Shown piece after piece: positions 15,168-23,570 of a DNA stretch of 64,000 nt. Under the pieces are notes generated by a model that saw nothing but the letters and a program-made list of their open reading frames with translations, had not been told where the DNA came from and ran no database searches. Position 1 is the stretch's first letter, and each line of letters starts with the position of its first letter. Origin of the DNA: Betaproteobacteria bacterium (GTDB lineage Bacteria; Pseudomonadota; Gammaproteobacteria; Burkholderiales; Eutrophovitaceae). The stretch spans positions 2,301,372 to 2,365,371 of the forward strand of contig CP070643.1 of assembly GCA_020354125.1 (NCBI GenBank). Reading direction: 5' to 3'. Both the position numbers and the translations under genes were made by a program.

Positions 15168-16438
15168 TGCACCACCTGATCAATTTGTATCCGGGCGATA
15201 CGCCCGGACCCGGTCTGCACTGGTTCACTCAATCCTTCGAGATCACCCGCCTGCGCCCGAGCGTCGCCACGCTTCGAAATGCGGGCTCCGACAACAACGC
15301 GGGGAAATTGCGAGATTTGCATGCCGGGCGCCATAGACTGCGCATCATCAAGCGTAACTCGTAATGGCAGATCGCGTGCCTGTTTGCGGACGATAGCGAG
15401 TGGCATCCGAGGCCCTTCGTGGGCGCGCGCGAATATGAACAAGGTGTCCTCGGGCGAGACCTGCTTAGCGAGTTCTGGATCCAGTGCCACATGCACGGTA
15501 ATCGCGGCCGGCGCACCATCTCCTGACACGGCAGACTGCCCCGCCGCGGAAGCTTGCTGCTGCATCGCTTGCGTATTGGCCGGCTTGCCTCCCGCCTGTG
15601 CGATGGCAGTGTCAACCAACTGGCGCTCCGAGCTGTTTTCGGGCAGCTGTCGCCGCAGGCGGTTCCAGATGGTCACCGCGCGCGCGTGGTCACCGCTTTG
15701 GTAGCGCTCCAACCCGGCTAGCCACAGCGCCTTCCTGTTAGCGGGATCAATCGCTAGCGCTCGCTGTACAATTCCCATAACCTCGATATCGACGCGACTG
15801 TTTCGTGTCACCGCCAGCGCTTCGGCATAGTCGCCGAGCAGACGGGCGTCGCCAGGCTTAAGGTCTACCGCCACGGTAAACGCACGTAGAGCATCATCAA
15901 AGCGCCGCTGGTAGGCATAGGAGCGCCCCAGCAGAATCCAGCCCTCCGCGTCACCTGGCGCGTTCTTCAGCTTCTCCTCGAGGCGCGCAACCATCTCTGT
16001 CACGCCATGCATCTCCGGGGGGACAGCGGCTTGTCCCGAGGACCCGTTGCCCCCATTGCTTTGGTCCCCCAAACGCTTTTCTATCAAACCGGCATTGCCC
16101 AGCCAAAGATAAAGTCCAACGATGGCCAATGGCACAACAATAGCAGTTCCGACAACCGCTCGCCTTGCATCCGTCATTGGGGCACGCACGGTTTCACGCG
16201 CATCGCTGTCCTTAAGGAGCTCACGCTTCAGTTCGCTGCGTGCGCTTTCCAGTGACTCTTCGGCAACGATTCCTCGTGCGTGTTCTTCCTCGAGCTCGGC
16301 GGCACGATGCCGATGTATTTCGAGACTGGCACTGGTGCCAGTAGCGCCTGTGCCGCGGCGTTTTCCCAGTAGCGGGAAAATCACCAGGGCAATGGCCACA
16401 ATGACCATCAGGCTCGACAGGACCCAGAAGATCGTCAT
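15164..16438 (-). CDS. ccmI: cytochrome c biogenesis protein CcmI
   Basis: This 424-residue protein has the standard CcmI layout. A first membrane span (residues 1-23) is followed by a helical loop (EEEHARGIVAEESLESARSELKRELL) and a second span near residue 95. A TPR region (NAPGDAEGWILLGRSYAYQRRFDDALRAFTVAV) and a C-terminal periplasmic domain (EDTLFIFARAHEGPRMPLAIVR) complete it. CcmI binds apocytochrome and presents it to the CcmF/CcmH heme-ligation complex. ATGA overlaps link it to ccmH upstream and the Sel1 gene downstream. Confidence 0.93.
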   Translation of the reverse strand: MTIFWVLSSLMVIVAIALVIFPLLGKRRGTGATGTSASLEIHRHRAAELEEEHARGIVAEESLESARSELKRELLKDSDARETVRAPMTDARRAVVGTAIVVPLAIVGLYLWLGNAGLIEKRLGDQSNGGNGSSGQAAVPPEMHGVTEMVARLEEKLKNAPGDAEGWILLGRSYAYQRRFDDALRAFTVAVDLKPGDARLLGDYAEALAVTRNSRVDIEVMGIVQRALAIDPANRKALWLAGLERYQSGDHARAVTIWNRLRRQLPENSSERQLVDTAIAQAGGKPANTQAMQQQASAAGQSAVSGDGAPAAITVHVALDPELAKQVSPEDTLFIFARAHEGPRMPLAIVRKQARDLPLRVTLDDAQSMAPGMQISQFPRVVVGARISKRGDARAQAGDLEGLSEPVQTGSGRIARIQIDQVVQ

Positions 16439-16911
16439 TTGCGCTGTTTCTCCTTCCGAGGAGATTTGCCATTGAGCAGACGCCGGGCACGCGCGTCATC
16501 CGCTTCACTTAGTTCCGCCCCCGCGGCAGCCTGTTGCGCGCCAAGCCAACGCCACGCCACCGCTGCTGCAATCAGAAACAGCAGCAGCGGACCAAACCAA
16601 AGCAAAAACGTCAGCGGACTGAACGCCGGGCGATAGCGGACAAATTCGCCGTAACGATCCACCATGTAGTCCATGATGTCATCGTCGCTCGCGCCGTCGC
16701 GCATCATGGCGTAAGCCTGGTTACGCAGATCCTGCGCCAGCGGCGCGTGCGAGTCCTCGAGCGACTGATTCTGGCAAACCAGGCAGCGCAGCTCGGTCAT
16801 TAACTTCTTGAAGCGCGTCTCCTGCTCGGCGCTATCGAAGACCAGCGGCGAATCGGCGCCAAACGTTGCGGAAGCAAAAGCCAACAGTGCCGCAAACCAG
16901 ATCCATCTCAT
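16435..16911 (-). CDS. ccmH: cytochrome c maturation thiol-disulfide protein CcmH
   Basis: This 158-residue protein has a signal peptide, the hallmark LRCLVCQNQSLEDSHAPLA with redox cysteines at 43 and 46, a conserved YGEFVRYRP region and one C-terminal membrane span (FLLWFGPLLLFLIAAAVAWRW). CcmH reduces the apocytochrome CxxCH disulfide so that heme can be attached. It is the short form, separate from CcmI, as in many proteobacteria. Overlapping starts and stops connect it with ccmG and ccmI. Confidence 0.95.
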   Translation of the reverse strand: MRWIWFAALLAFASATFGADSPLVFDSAEQETRFKKLMTELRCLVCQNQSLEDSHAPLAQDLRNQAYAMMRDGASDDDIMDYMVDRYGEFVRYRPAFSPLTFLLWFGPLLLFLIAAAVAWRWLGAQQAAAGAELSEADDARARRLLNGKSPRKEKQRK

Positions 16912-17441
16912 GTGCGGCGGCCTTTTAGTTCCCGCACCAGCGGCATGATTTCTTTGTCCAGCGTGTTCTCGTCGATTGGACCGATGTGCTTATAGCGAAT
17001 AATTCCATCGCCGTCGATAACGAACGTCTCCGGCACACCGTAAACACCGAAGTCGATGCCAACCTGACCATCAGCATCAAGCGCACTGACTATATAGGGG
17101 TCGCCGTAAAACTCGAGCCAGCGAACCGCGTCCTCGCGCCGATCCTTGTAGTTGAGGCCGTAAACCGGCACCTCACCCGAACTTGCCAGCTTGACAAAAA
17201 GTTCGTGCTCGAGGCGGCACGAGACACACCACGAGGCCCACACGTTGAGCAAAACAACCTTGCCCTTCATTTGCTCGCTGCCGATGACGGCAGCCGCATC
17301 GTGTACCTGCGGTAGTGAAAACAACGGCGCCGGCTTGTCGATCAGCGGCGACGGCACGACGCGCGGATTGAGCGTCAAGCCAAACGCGAGCAAACCGACC
17401 AGGCCGATGAAGATAATCAAAGGAAAGAAGCGCTTACGCAT
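16908..17441 (-). CDS. ccmG: thiol:disulfide interchange protein CcmG/DsbE
   Basis: This 177-residue membrane-anchored thioredoxin-fold protein has a span at residues 6-24, an active site in VWASWCVSCRLEH with Cys 72 and 75, and a cis-Pro region YGVPETFVID. CcmG supplies reductant to CcmH and apocytochromes in the periplasm. The chosen ATG gives the family-typical length; an upstream frame would add 39 residues overlapping ccmF. It follows ccmF by about 10 bp. Confidence 0.95.
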   Translation of the reverse strand: MRKRFFPLIIFIGLVGLLAFGLTLNPRVVPSPLIDKPAPLFSLPQVHDAAAVIGSEQMKGKVVLLNVWASWCVSCRLEHELFVKLASSGEVPVYGLNYKDRREDAVRWLEFYGDPYIVSALDADGQVGIDFGVYGVPETFVIDGDGIIRYKHIGPIDENTLDKEIMPLVRELKGRRT

Positions 17442-17451
17442 ATCTGTAAAC

Positions 17452-19437
17452 CTATTGTCCCGCCATCGCCCTTGGCTCTGTTGCGGGACCCACCACATTG
17501 CGGCGCGCCAACAGCCGGTAGCGCCTGTCAAAAGCAGCAACAAACCCACCGCCCGCAATCAGAATTGCGCCCAACCAGATCCAGCGAATGTACGGTTTCA
17601 CGTATAGCCGCACGCTCCAGGCATTGCCTTCGAGCGGCTCGCCGAGCGAAACATAGAGATCGCGGGTAAACGCACCGTCGATGCCTGCCTCGGTCATGGG
17701 CATATTGCTCGCGCTGTAGATACGTTTCTGAGCACGCAGCACGCTGGCGGCTTGGCCGTGAGCGGCGACTTCAAACACTGCTTCGGTGGCACGGTAGTTG
17801 GGGCCATCGACTTCGCGCAGTTCAGTGAAAGCGAACGCATAACCTGCGACTTCGACGCGATCACCCGGCACCATCCGCCGATGGGTCTCGGTGCTGTACA
17901 AGCTGGACAATGCGATGCCGACCAGCGAGACAGCAAAGCCAATATGCGCAATGACCATACCCCATTGCGCCGCCGGCACCTGTGCCAGCGACGCCGCCAA
18001 TGCCGACCACGGCCGAAACCGCACATTCATCGCGGTGATCGTGCTCGAGACAATCCACACCGCTAAAGACACTGCCAGCGCGGCACGAATCCCTGGCGCA
18101 TCGCGAGTGACGGCGATGGCCGCGACCGCCACCACTGCTGTCGCCACGGCGGCCGGCCGCAATCTCCGCCCGATGCGCGGCGCCAAATCATTTCTCCACC
18201 TGGCAATGACACCGGCACCGATGATGACTGCAACTGCCAGCATCAGCGGAATGAATACGGTGTTGAAATAGGGCGGGCCTACAGACAGCTTGCCATAACC
18301 GAGCGCATCGACCGCAAGGGGATAGAGCGTGCCGAGCAGTACCGTCGCCATCGCCACAAACAGCAGCAGATTATTGGCGAGGATAAACCCCTCACGGGAA
18401 ATCGGCGCAAACGACGCAGAAGACTTGCTGATCGTGACGGCTCGCCACGCGTATAACAGCAATGACCCGCCGATCACAGCGACCAGCAACCCGAGGATGA
18501 ACACGCCTCTAGAAGGATCGGTCGCAAAAGCGTGAACCGACGTGAGCACGCCCGAGCGAACCAGAAATGTTCCCAAAAGGCTCAGCGCAAAGACCGTTAT
18601 GGCAAGCAACACGGTCCATCCCTTCAACACGCCGCGCTTTTCGGTCACCGCACTCGAGTGGATCAACGCCGTCGCCGCGAGCCAGGGCATGAACGACGCG
18701 TTTTCCACTGGATCCCAGAACCACCAGCCGCCCCAACCGAGTTCATAGTAGGCCCAGAAGCTTCCGAGCGCGATGCCCAGCGTCAGAAAAGACCAGGCCG
18801 CCAGCGTCCACGGCCGGGACCAGCGCGCCCATGCGGCGTCCAGCCGGCCACCCAGCAACGCAGCAATGGCAAACGCGAAGCCAACCGCAAAGCCGACATA
18901 TCCCAAGTAGAGCAACGGAGGGTGAAAGATCAGACCAGGATCCTGCAGCAGCGGATTGAGATCGCGGCCTTCGATCATTGCCGGATCGAGTCGGCTAAAC
19001 GGATTCGACGTCGTCAGGATGAAGGCGAGGAACCCGAGACTGACCAGCCCCATGACGCCGAGCACACGGGCCAGCAACTGCGCTGGCAAAGCACGGCTGA
19101 ACACCGTCACCGCGAGCGTCCAGAGAGACAGTATCCAGCCCCACAACAGCATGGAGCCTTCGTGCGCACCCCATACCGCTGAGATGCGGTAATGCATCGG
19201 TAATGCCGAATTCGAATTCTGAGCAACGTACGCGACCGAAAAGTCGCTGACGGCAAATGAGTACGTGAGGCACGCCAGGGCAATCGTCAGGAATGCGGCC
19301 TGGCCTCTCGCGGCAAACCGTCCAACATCCATCCAGGCACGATTACCCGCGACTGCGCCGACGAGGGGAAAAAACGCCTGCGCGCCGCAAAGTACAAACG
19401 CGACGACCAGCGCAAAATGGCCGAGTTCGGGAATCAT
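17452..19437 (-). CDS. ccmF: heme lyase subunit CcmF
   Basis: This 661-residue polytopic membrane protein contains the heme-handling WWD signature WGGWWFWDPVENASFMPW and the conserved GSFWAYYELGWGGWW segment. The N-terminus (PELGHFALVVAFVLC) and the C-terminal periplasmic domain are those of CcmF. It ligates heme to apocytochrome CxxCH motifs together with CcmH and CcmI. It is the first gene of the ccmFGHI series; ccmABCDE are not in this window. It diverges from the tetraheme cytochrome gene over a 325-bp gap. Confidence 0.96.
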   Translation of the reverse strand: MIPELGHFALVVAFVLCGAQAFFPLVGAVAGNRAWMDVGRFAARGQAAFLTIALACLTYSFAVSDFSVAYVAQNSNSALPMHYRISAVWGAHEGSMLLWGWILSLWTLAVTVFSRALPAQLLARVLGVMGLVSLGFLAFILTTSNPFSRLDPAMIEGRDLNPLLQDPGLIFHPPLLYLGYVGFAVGFAFAIAALLGGRLDAAWARWSRPWTLAAWSFLTLGIALGSFWAYYELGWGGWWFWDPVENASFMPWLAATALIHSSAVTEKRGVLKGWTVLLAITVFALSLLGTFLVRSGVLTSVHAFATDPSRGVFILGLLVAVIGGSLLLYAWRAVTISKSSASFAPISREGFILANNLLLFVAMATVLLGTLYPLAVDALGYGKLSVGPPYFNTVFIPLMLAVAVIIGAGVIARWRNDLAPRIGRRLRPAAVATAVVAVAAIAVTRDAPGIRAALAVSLAVWIVSSTITAMNVRFRPWSALAASLAQVPAAQWGMVIAHIGFAVSLVGIALSSLYSTETHRRMVPGDRVEVAGYAFAFTELREVDGPNYRATEAVFEVAAHGQAASVLRAQKRIYSASNMPMTEAGIDGAFTRDLYVSLGEPLEGNAWSVRLYVKPYIRWIWLGAILIAGGGFVAAFDRRYRLLARRNVVGPATEPRAMAGQ

Positions 19438-19762
19438 TCAGTCAGCCGCCCGACAACGACGAAGCGCACCTTACGTCGCACCGGGCATGCGCCTCGACGC
19501 AGCGGCTCGCTGGAACAAAACGGACCTAGACCTGGTGCCCGCGCGCACAGCCACCGGACCACGATTGATGCATCGTCGCATACAATTTCCTTTTCGGACA
19601 GCAAGCTTATCCGCTAGTAACAAGATTGAGCACGTCATGTGACTAGCTCACACTACCTCGGGATTTTGTTCTGTAATTTGAGCAAAATCAAACGTCGCAT
19701 TGCATATTGCAAGAAATACAGTCACGCTTCGGCTTCCCGCCCTTCACAACATCGCAGCACCA
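19438..19762. other. divergent intergenic region, ccmF / tetraheme cytochrome
   Basis: This 325-bp gap separates two divergent cytochrome-related genes and should hold both promoters. The main recognisable element is an FNR-like box at 19678-19691. Open frames here are low quality and do not resemble proteins. Confidence 0.7.
19678..19691. promoter_or_regulatory. FNR-type box, one mismatch
   Basis: TTGAGCAAAATCAA matches TTGAT-N4-ATCAA with one mismatch in the left half. It lies 72 bp before the likely start of the tetraheme cytochrome and about 240 bp before ccmF, a distance suited to activation of the former. The CRP/FNR-family regulator at 9.1-9.8 kb carries the matching ExxSR recognition motif. 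Confidence 0.5.
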
Positions 19763-20932
19763 ATGACAGTCAAACCAATGACAGTCAAGAATCGCTGGAG
19801 ACACTCCACACCGGCATTGTGGCTTCTTGCCGGGTACGTATTTCTTTCCCCTGGTTACGGTAGTGTGACGGCAGCGGAACCCGGCAGTTTAGACCGGGGA
19901 AAGAGCTTATACGAATTCTATTGCTATCAGTGCCACGCCTACTCCGGGAATGCAAATACCGTCGCCGCAACATACCTGACACCAAAACCGAGGGACTTCA
20001 GCCGAACCGACCCGGCGCTGCTGTCGCGCGAACAAATGCTCGACGCCGTCCGCGCTGGCAAACCCGGCACCGCAATGACCTCTTTCGCTCGCGTGCTCAG
20101 TAGCGGAGATATGGCGGCGGTGGTCGATTATGTCAGGTCAAACCTGATGGGTTCGCAACGGCCCGAACTCGCCTATCACACTCCGGCAAACGGCTGGGAA
20201 GACCATCAGCGCTATGAACCTGCATTCGTGTTTGCACTGGGCACAGTGCCGATCGATACGGCCTGGGAAGAATTGAGCCCGAAACAGCGTATCGGCAGGA
20301 AGCTGTTCTTGTCAGCATGCATTACCTGCCATGAGCCGCGCCGTGTCGACAACGAACCATTGAAGTTCGAACCACGCGCCGTTTCGTATCCGCGAAGCAC
20401 GGACACGTGCATCGATTGCCACGCGGGGCGCCCCCGCGAACTGCTACCGCTTTCGAAGGCTCGTCCGAATGCACTGACGGGCAACAAGGGGGCAGAGTCT
20501 CTGCCAAATTTCCTCGAAGCATCTCCGTATCTTATACACGGCCGGCCAAAGCAGGTGCAGAATTTGTCCGAAAGCGAGCTACGTGGCAAAGAATTGTTCC
20601 TGGCTCACTGCGCATTCTGTCATGCGGCCGATGGCTCGAGCAAAAACTGGATTGGAAGTTTTCTGGAACCGAGGCCGCGCGAACTGCGGCCCGAGCACAT
20701 ATCCAACACCAAATCGAGTTCCTACTTACGTGCAGTCATTCGCGATGGCATCCCTGGCACATCGATGCCCAGCTGGAAAAACGTGCTCACTGAAAGAGAA
20801 ACTAACGATCTCGTCGAGTTCCTCGCAATTGACGCTGGCCATCCAGTGGAGCCAGTCGCAAGAGAAGCGGCGCAGTCGACGCAGAGCGGTGGAGCAGCCC
20901 CACAATGGATCAAGAGCGTAGTCAATGATTAG
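19763..20932 (+). CDS. tetraheme cytochrome with three cytochrome c domains
   Basis: This protein has about 389 residues. Domain 1 has CYQCH (54-58) and GTAMTSF. The middle domain has CITCH and CIDCH 50 residues apart, in a region (YPRSTDTCIDCHAG) that looks like a compact two-heme segment. Domain 3 has CAFCHAADGSSKNW and GTSMPSW. It is exported (signal WLLAGYVFLSPGYGSVTAA). Two in-frame ATGs lie within a duplicated CCAATGACAGTCAA, so the start is 19763 or 19778. A high-potential periplasmic electron carrier or oxidase-linked subunit is likely; the partner is unknown. Confidence 0.88.
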   Translation: MTVKPMTVKNRWRHSTPALWLLAGYVFLSPGYGSVTAAEPGSLDRGKSLYEFYCYQCHAYSGNANTVAATYLTPKPRDFSRTDPALLSREQMLDAVRAGKPGTAMTSFARVLSSGDMAAVVDYVRSNLMGSQRPELAYHTPANGWEDHQRYEPAFVFALGTVPIDTAWEELSPKQRIGRKLFLSACITCHEPRRVDNEPLKFEPRAVSYPRSTDTCIDCHAGRPRELLPLSKARPNALTGNKGAESLPNFLEASPYLIHGRPKQVQNLSESELRGKELFLAHCAFCHAADGSSKNWIGSFLEPRPRELRPEHISNTKSSSYLRAVIRDGIPGTSMPSWKNVLTERETNDLVEFLAIDAGHPVEPVAREAAQSTQSGGAAPQWIKSVVND

Positions 20933-21325
20933 CGAAAGGATAAGGAAACGGCTCGGCCCAAACACTGTGAAATTGACGACCGGCAAACAAGTTCGCCCAA
21001 AGCTTGGGGCTGTAGCGCTCACCACGTCATCATTGGCGCAAATCGGTCAACTTGTCTCGTTTATTGTGTAAATAAATTAGTTGCGTTCTGGTATAGCGGA
21101 ACCAGCAGGTCCCGGACGCCTGCATCCGCTGTCTCCCGAAGCAGTAACGAGCACTGCTTTTGATCCAGATCAATGTTTAACACACGCTTGGAACCGAACC
21201 TAACGGGTTAATACTCAATGTACGGGGTGTTCCGTCCCGCCTGCATTCTTGGGAGGACCTTGCGCGATATTTCCGGTCGGTGACCAATGGTTAGCGCACT
21301 CGACGGGGAAAATGGACGTGGCAGC
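20933..21325. other. intergenic region upstream of fabI
   Basis: These 393 bases lie between the tetraheme cytochrome and fabI on the same strand. They contain a perfect FNR consensus (21160-21173) and an A/T-rich patch around 21060-21085 that may include promoter elements. No RNA gene or protein frame is recognised. Confidence 0.6.
21160..21173. promoter_or_regulatory. perfect FNR/Anr-type box upstream of fabI
   Basis: TTGATCCAGATCAA is an exact match to TTGAT-N4-ATCAA. It lies about 150 bp before the fabI start, so either a promoter lies well upstream of the gene or the site serves as a repressor element. It is the best FNR-type site seen in the window. Confidence 0.65.
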
Positions 21326-22111
21326 ATGAGAATGTTGGAAGGCAAGAAGATTCTGGTGACTGGCATGTTGAGCAATCGCTCGATTGCCTACGGTGTCGCC
21401 AAGGCCATGCATCGCGAAGGGGCAAAGCTGGCCTTCACCTACCAAAGTGAGAACATCCGAGAGCGAGTGGAAAGCCTAACACCGGAATTTGGTCCAAATC
21501 TAATCTTTCCATGCGATGTCACTAGTGACGAGGATATTGCCACCCTGTTCGAACAACTCGGCGAATCATGGGGCAACCTCGACGGCATCGTCCACGCCAT
21601 TGCCTATGCACCGCGCGAAGCACTCAGCGGAGATTTTCACGAAACGGTGACGCGCGAAAATTTCAGCATCACCCATGATATCAGCTCGTACAGCCTGGCC
21701 GCGCTGGTCAAAGGCGGACTACCGATGATGCGCGGACGCAAGGCGGCGGTGGTTGCGATGACGTTCCTCGGAGCAGTGCGGGCGGTGCCAAATTACAACG
21801 TGATGGGGCTCGCTAAAGCCAGTCTGGAAGCATGCGTGCGCTATCTGGCATTTAGTCTTGGGCCGATCGGCATCCGCATTAATGGTATCTCTGCCGGGCC
21901 GATCAAGACACTGGCTGCTTCCGGCGTCGGCAGTTTCAAGAAGCTACTTGATCATGTCCAAACTAACTCGCCGCTTAGGCGCAACGTCACCGCCGAAGAA
22001 GTCGGCAACACGGCTGCATTCCTTTGCAGCGATCTCGCCAGCGGCATCAACGGAGAAATCACCTACGTCGATGGTGGCTTCGGGATTTCCGGCCTGGCTA
22101 GAGATCAATAG
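21326..22111 (+). CDS. fabI: enoyl-[acyl-carrier-protein] reductase (NADH) FabI
   Basis: This 261-residue SDR-like enzyme performs the last reduction of fatty-acid elongation. The N-terminus GKKILVTGMLSNRSIAYGVA and the catalytic segment PNYNVMGLAKASLEA are those of FabI, keeping the Tyr and Lys of Y-x6-K. The upstream tyrosine of the usual SYLG is Phe here (MTFLG), as in InhA. The residue equivalent to E. coli Gly93 is Ala (IAYAP), as in S. aureus FabI. A start at 21332 is equally possible. It is followed within about 10 bp by a flavoprotein gene, probably co-transcribed. Confidence 0.93.
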   Translation: MRMLEGKKILVTGMLSNRSIAYGVAKAMHREGAKLAFTYQSENIRERVESLTPEFGPNLIFPCDVTSDEDIATLFEQLGESWGNLDGIVHAIAYAPREALSGDFHETVTRENFSITHDISSYSLAALVKGGLPMMRGRKAAVVAMTFLGAVRAVPNYNVMGLAKASLEACVRYLAFSLGPIGIRINGISAGPIKTLAASGVGSFKKLLDHVQTNSPLRRNVTAEEVGNTAAFLCSDLASGINGEITYVDGGFGISGLARDQ

Positions 22112-22120
22112 GAATTGACC

Positions 22121-23302
22121 TTGCAGCAATCTGAATCGGCAAGTAACACGGTACTGCACATTAAAGGGAAAGCGCTGCTGCCGATCGTTCAAGGCGGTAT
22201 GGGCGTAGGAGTCTCAGCGCACCGGCTCGCCGGAAATGTTGCCCGCGCCGGCGCAGTGGGCACGTTGTCGGCGGTCGATCTGCGGCGCCACCATCCCGAC
22301 TTGATGGCGCAGACAGTAAAGAGCCGCGATAAGGCGCTTATCAACAAGGTCAACCTGCTTGCTCTCGACCGGGAGATACGGTCAGCGCTGGAAATCGCGA
22401 ACGGAAATGGCCTGGTCGCCGTGAATGTGATGCGGGCGATTTCGGAGTACGCGCCCAATGTGCGGCAATCCTGCGAGTCAGGCGCGCAAGCAATCGTGGT
22501 CGGTGCGGGCCTGCCAGTCGACTTGCCCGAACTCACGACGGACTACCCCGATGTCGCGTTGATACCTATTCTGTCGGACTCGCGCGGCATTGCCATCGTG
22601 CTCAAGAAATGGTTGCGCAAGTCACGGCTACCCGATGCCATCGTCATTGAGCACCCGCGTTATGCGGGCGGCCATCTGGGTGCGGCAAAAGTGGACGACG
22701 TGGCCGATGCACGTTTTGATTTTCCGCGCGTTCTGGATGAAGCCTTCGCACTTTTCAGGGAACTTGGAATAGAACGCGAGCGCGTACCCCTCATTCCGGC
22801 CGGCGGTATTGCCTCCCCCACTCAGGTGCAAGAACTGTTCGCACTTGGCGCAAGCGCAGTGCAAGTGGGTACGCCATTCGCCGTCACCGAGGAATGCGAT
22901 GCGCACCCCAATTTCAAGCGCGTCCTGGCTGAGGCCAACCCGGAAGATATCATCACCTTCACGAGCGTCGCCGGATTGCGGGCGCGCGCAGTCAGGACAC
23001 CATGGTTGGAGAAATATCTCGCCAAACTACCGGTACTCAAACGCCGCGCCAAACCCCGCCGAGTGTGTACTCTGGCGTTCGACTGCTTGGCGCACTGCGG
23101 ACTGCGTGATGGCATCGAGCGATTCGGACAATTCTGCATAGACCATCACCTCTCTGCGGCGCTTTCCGGAGATGTCGAACGCGGGCTGTTTTTCCGGGGA
23201 GCCGGGCCGCTGCCGTTTGGAACGCAGATTCGCCCGGTCCGTGATCTGATCGAGCATCTGCTTAATGGCGCCACGTTAACCGAGATGCTGACGACAAGTT
23301 AG
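22121..23302 (+). CDS. nitronate monooxygenase / 2-nitropropane dioxygenase family flavoprotein
   Basis: This protein has about 393 residues with a TIM-barrel FMN-binding fold. Signatures are PIVQGGMGVGVSAHRLAG, the HPRYAGGHLGA loop, PLIPAGGIASPTQVQELFALGASAVQVGTPFA and a long C-terminal extension with Cys residues (CLAHCG, FGQFC). Members oxidise nitronates or act as flavin oxidoreductases; FabK belongs to the same superfamily. No ATG is available. A TTG six bases after AGGAA is the best start, and TTG at 22115 is the alternative. Adjacency to fabI raises the possibility of a lipid-related role, but the sequence looks more like the NMO branch. Confidence 0.85.
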   Translation: MQQSESASNTVLHIKGKALLPIVQGGMGVGVSAHRLAGNVARAGAVGTLSAVDLRRHHPDLMAQTVKSRDKALINKVNLLALDREIRSALEIANGNGLVAVNVMRAISEYAPNVRQSCESGAQAIVVGAGLPVDLPELTTDYPDVALIPILSDSRGIAIVLKKWLRKSRLPDAIVIEHPRYAGGHLGAAKVDDVADARFDFPRVLDEAFALFRELGIERERVPLIPAGGIASPTQVQELFALGASAVQVGTPFAVTEECDAHPNFKRVLAEANPEDIITFTSVAGLRARAVRTPWLEKYLAKLPVLKRRAKPRRVCTLAFDCLAHCGLRDGIERFGQFCIDHHLSAALSGDVERGLFFRGAGPLPFGTQIRPVRDLIEHLLNGATLTEMLTTS

Positions 23303-23570
23303 GAGATCGTACTGAACCAGCCCACGTTTCCTGGGCGACCCAACTTAGAAAGCCGCGCCAGTAGATACGCAAGACAAGCCTGAGAAACTTCTCGTATTAC
23401 AGTGTCGACGCGGTCAACCGCCTGAAGACATCGGAAGTGAAGACTGGATTCGCTCAGGGTTCGAGCGCCAAGCAGCTTAGCGCGTCACCCAGCGTTCGCT
23501 CATAAGACACACCCGCGGCGCTACAAATTTCTCCCATTGCGGACAAAGAAGCGTCGTCCTGAACGCAAGG

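Noticed and set aside
21060..21130. Possible tRNA or small RNA in the gap before fabI
   Set aside because: No cloverleaf-type pairing or conserved T-arm was found by eye.
23455..23570. In-frame continuation after the aminotransferase stop codon, 38 codons
   Set aside because: The protein already has its normal length and no readthrough context is visible. The extension resembles no domain, so it is treated as chance.
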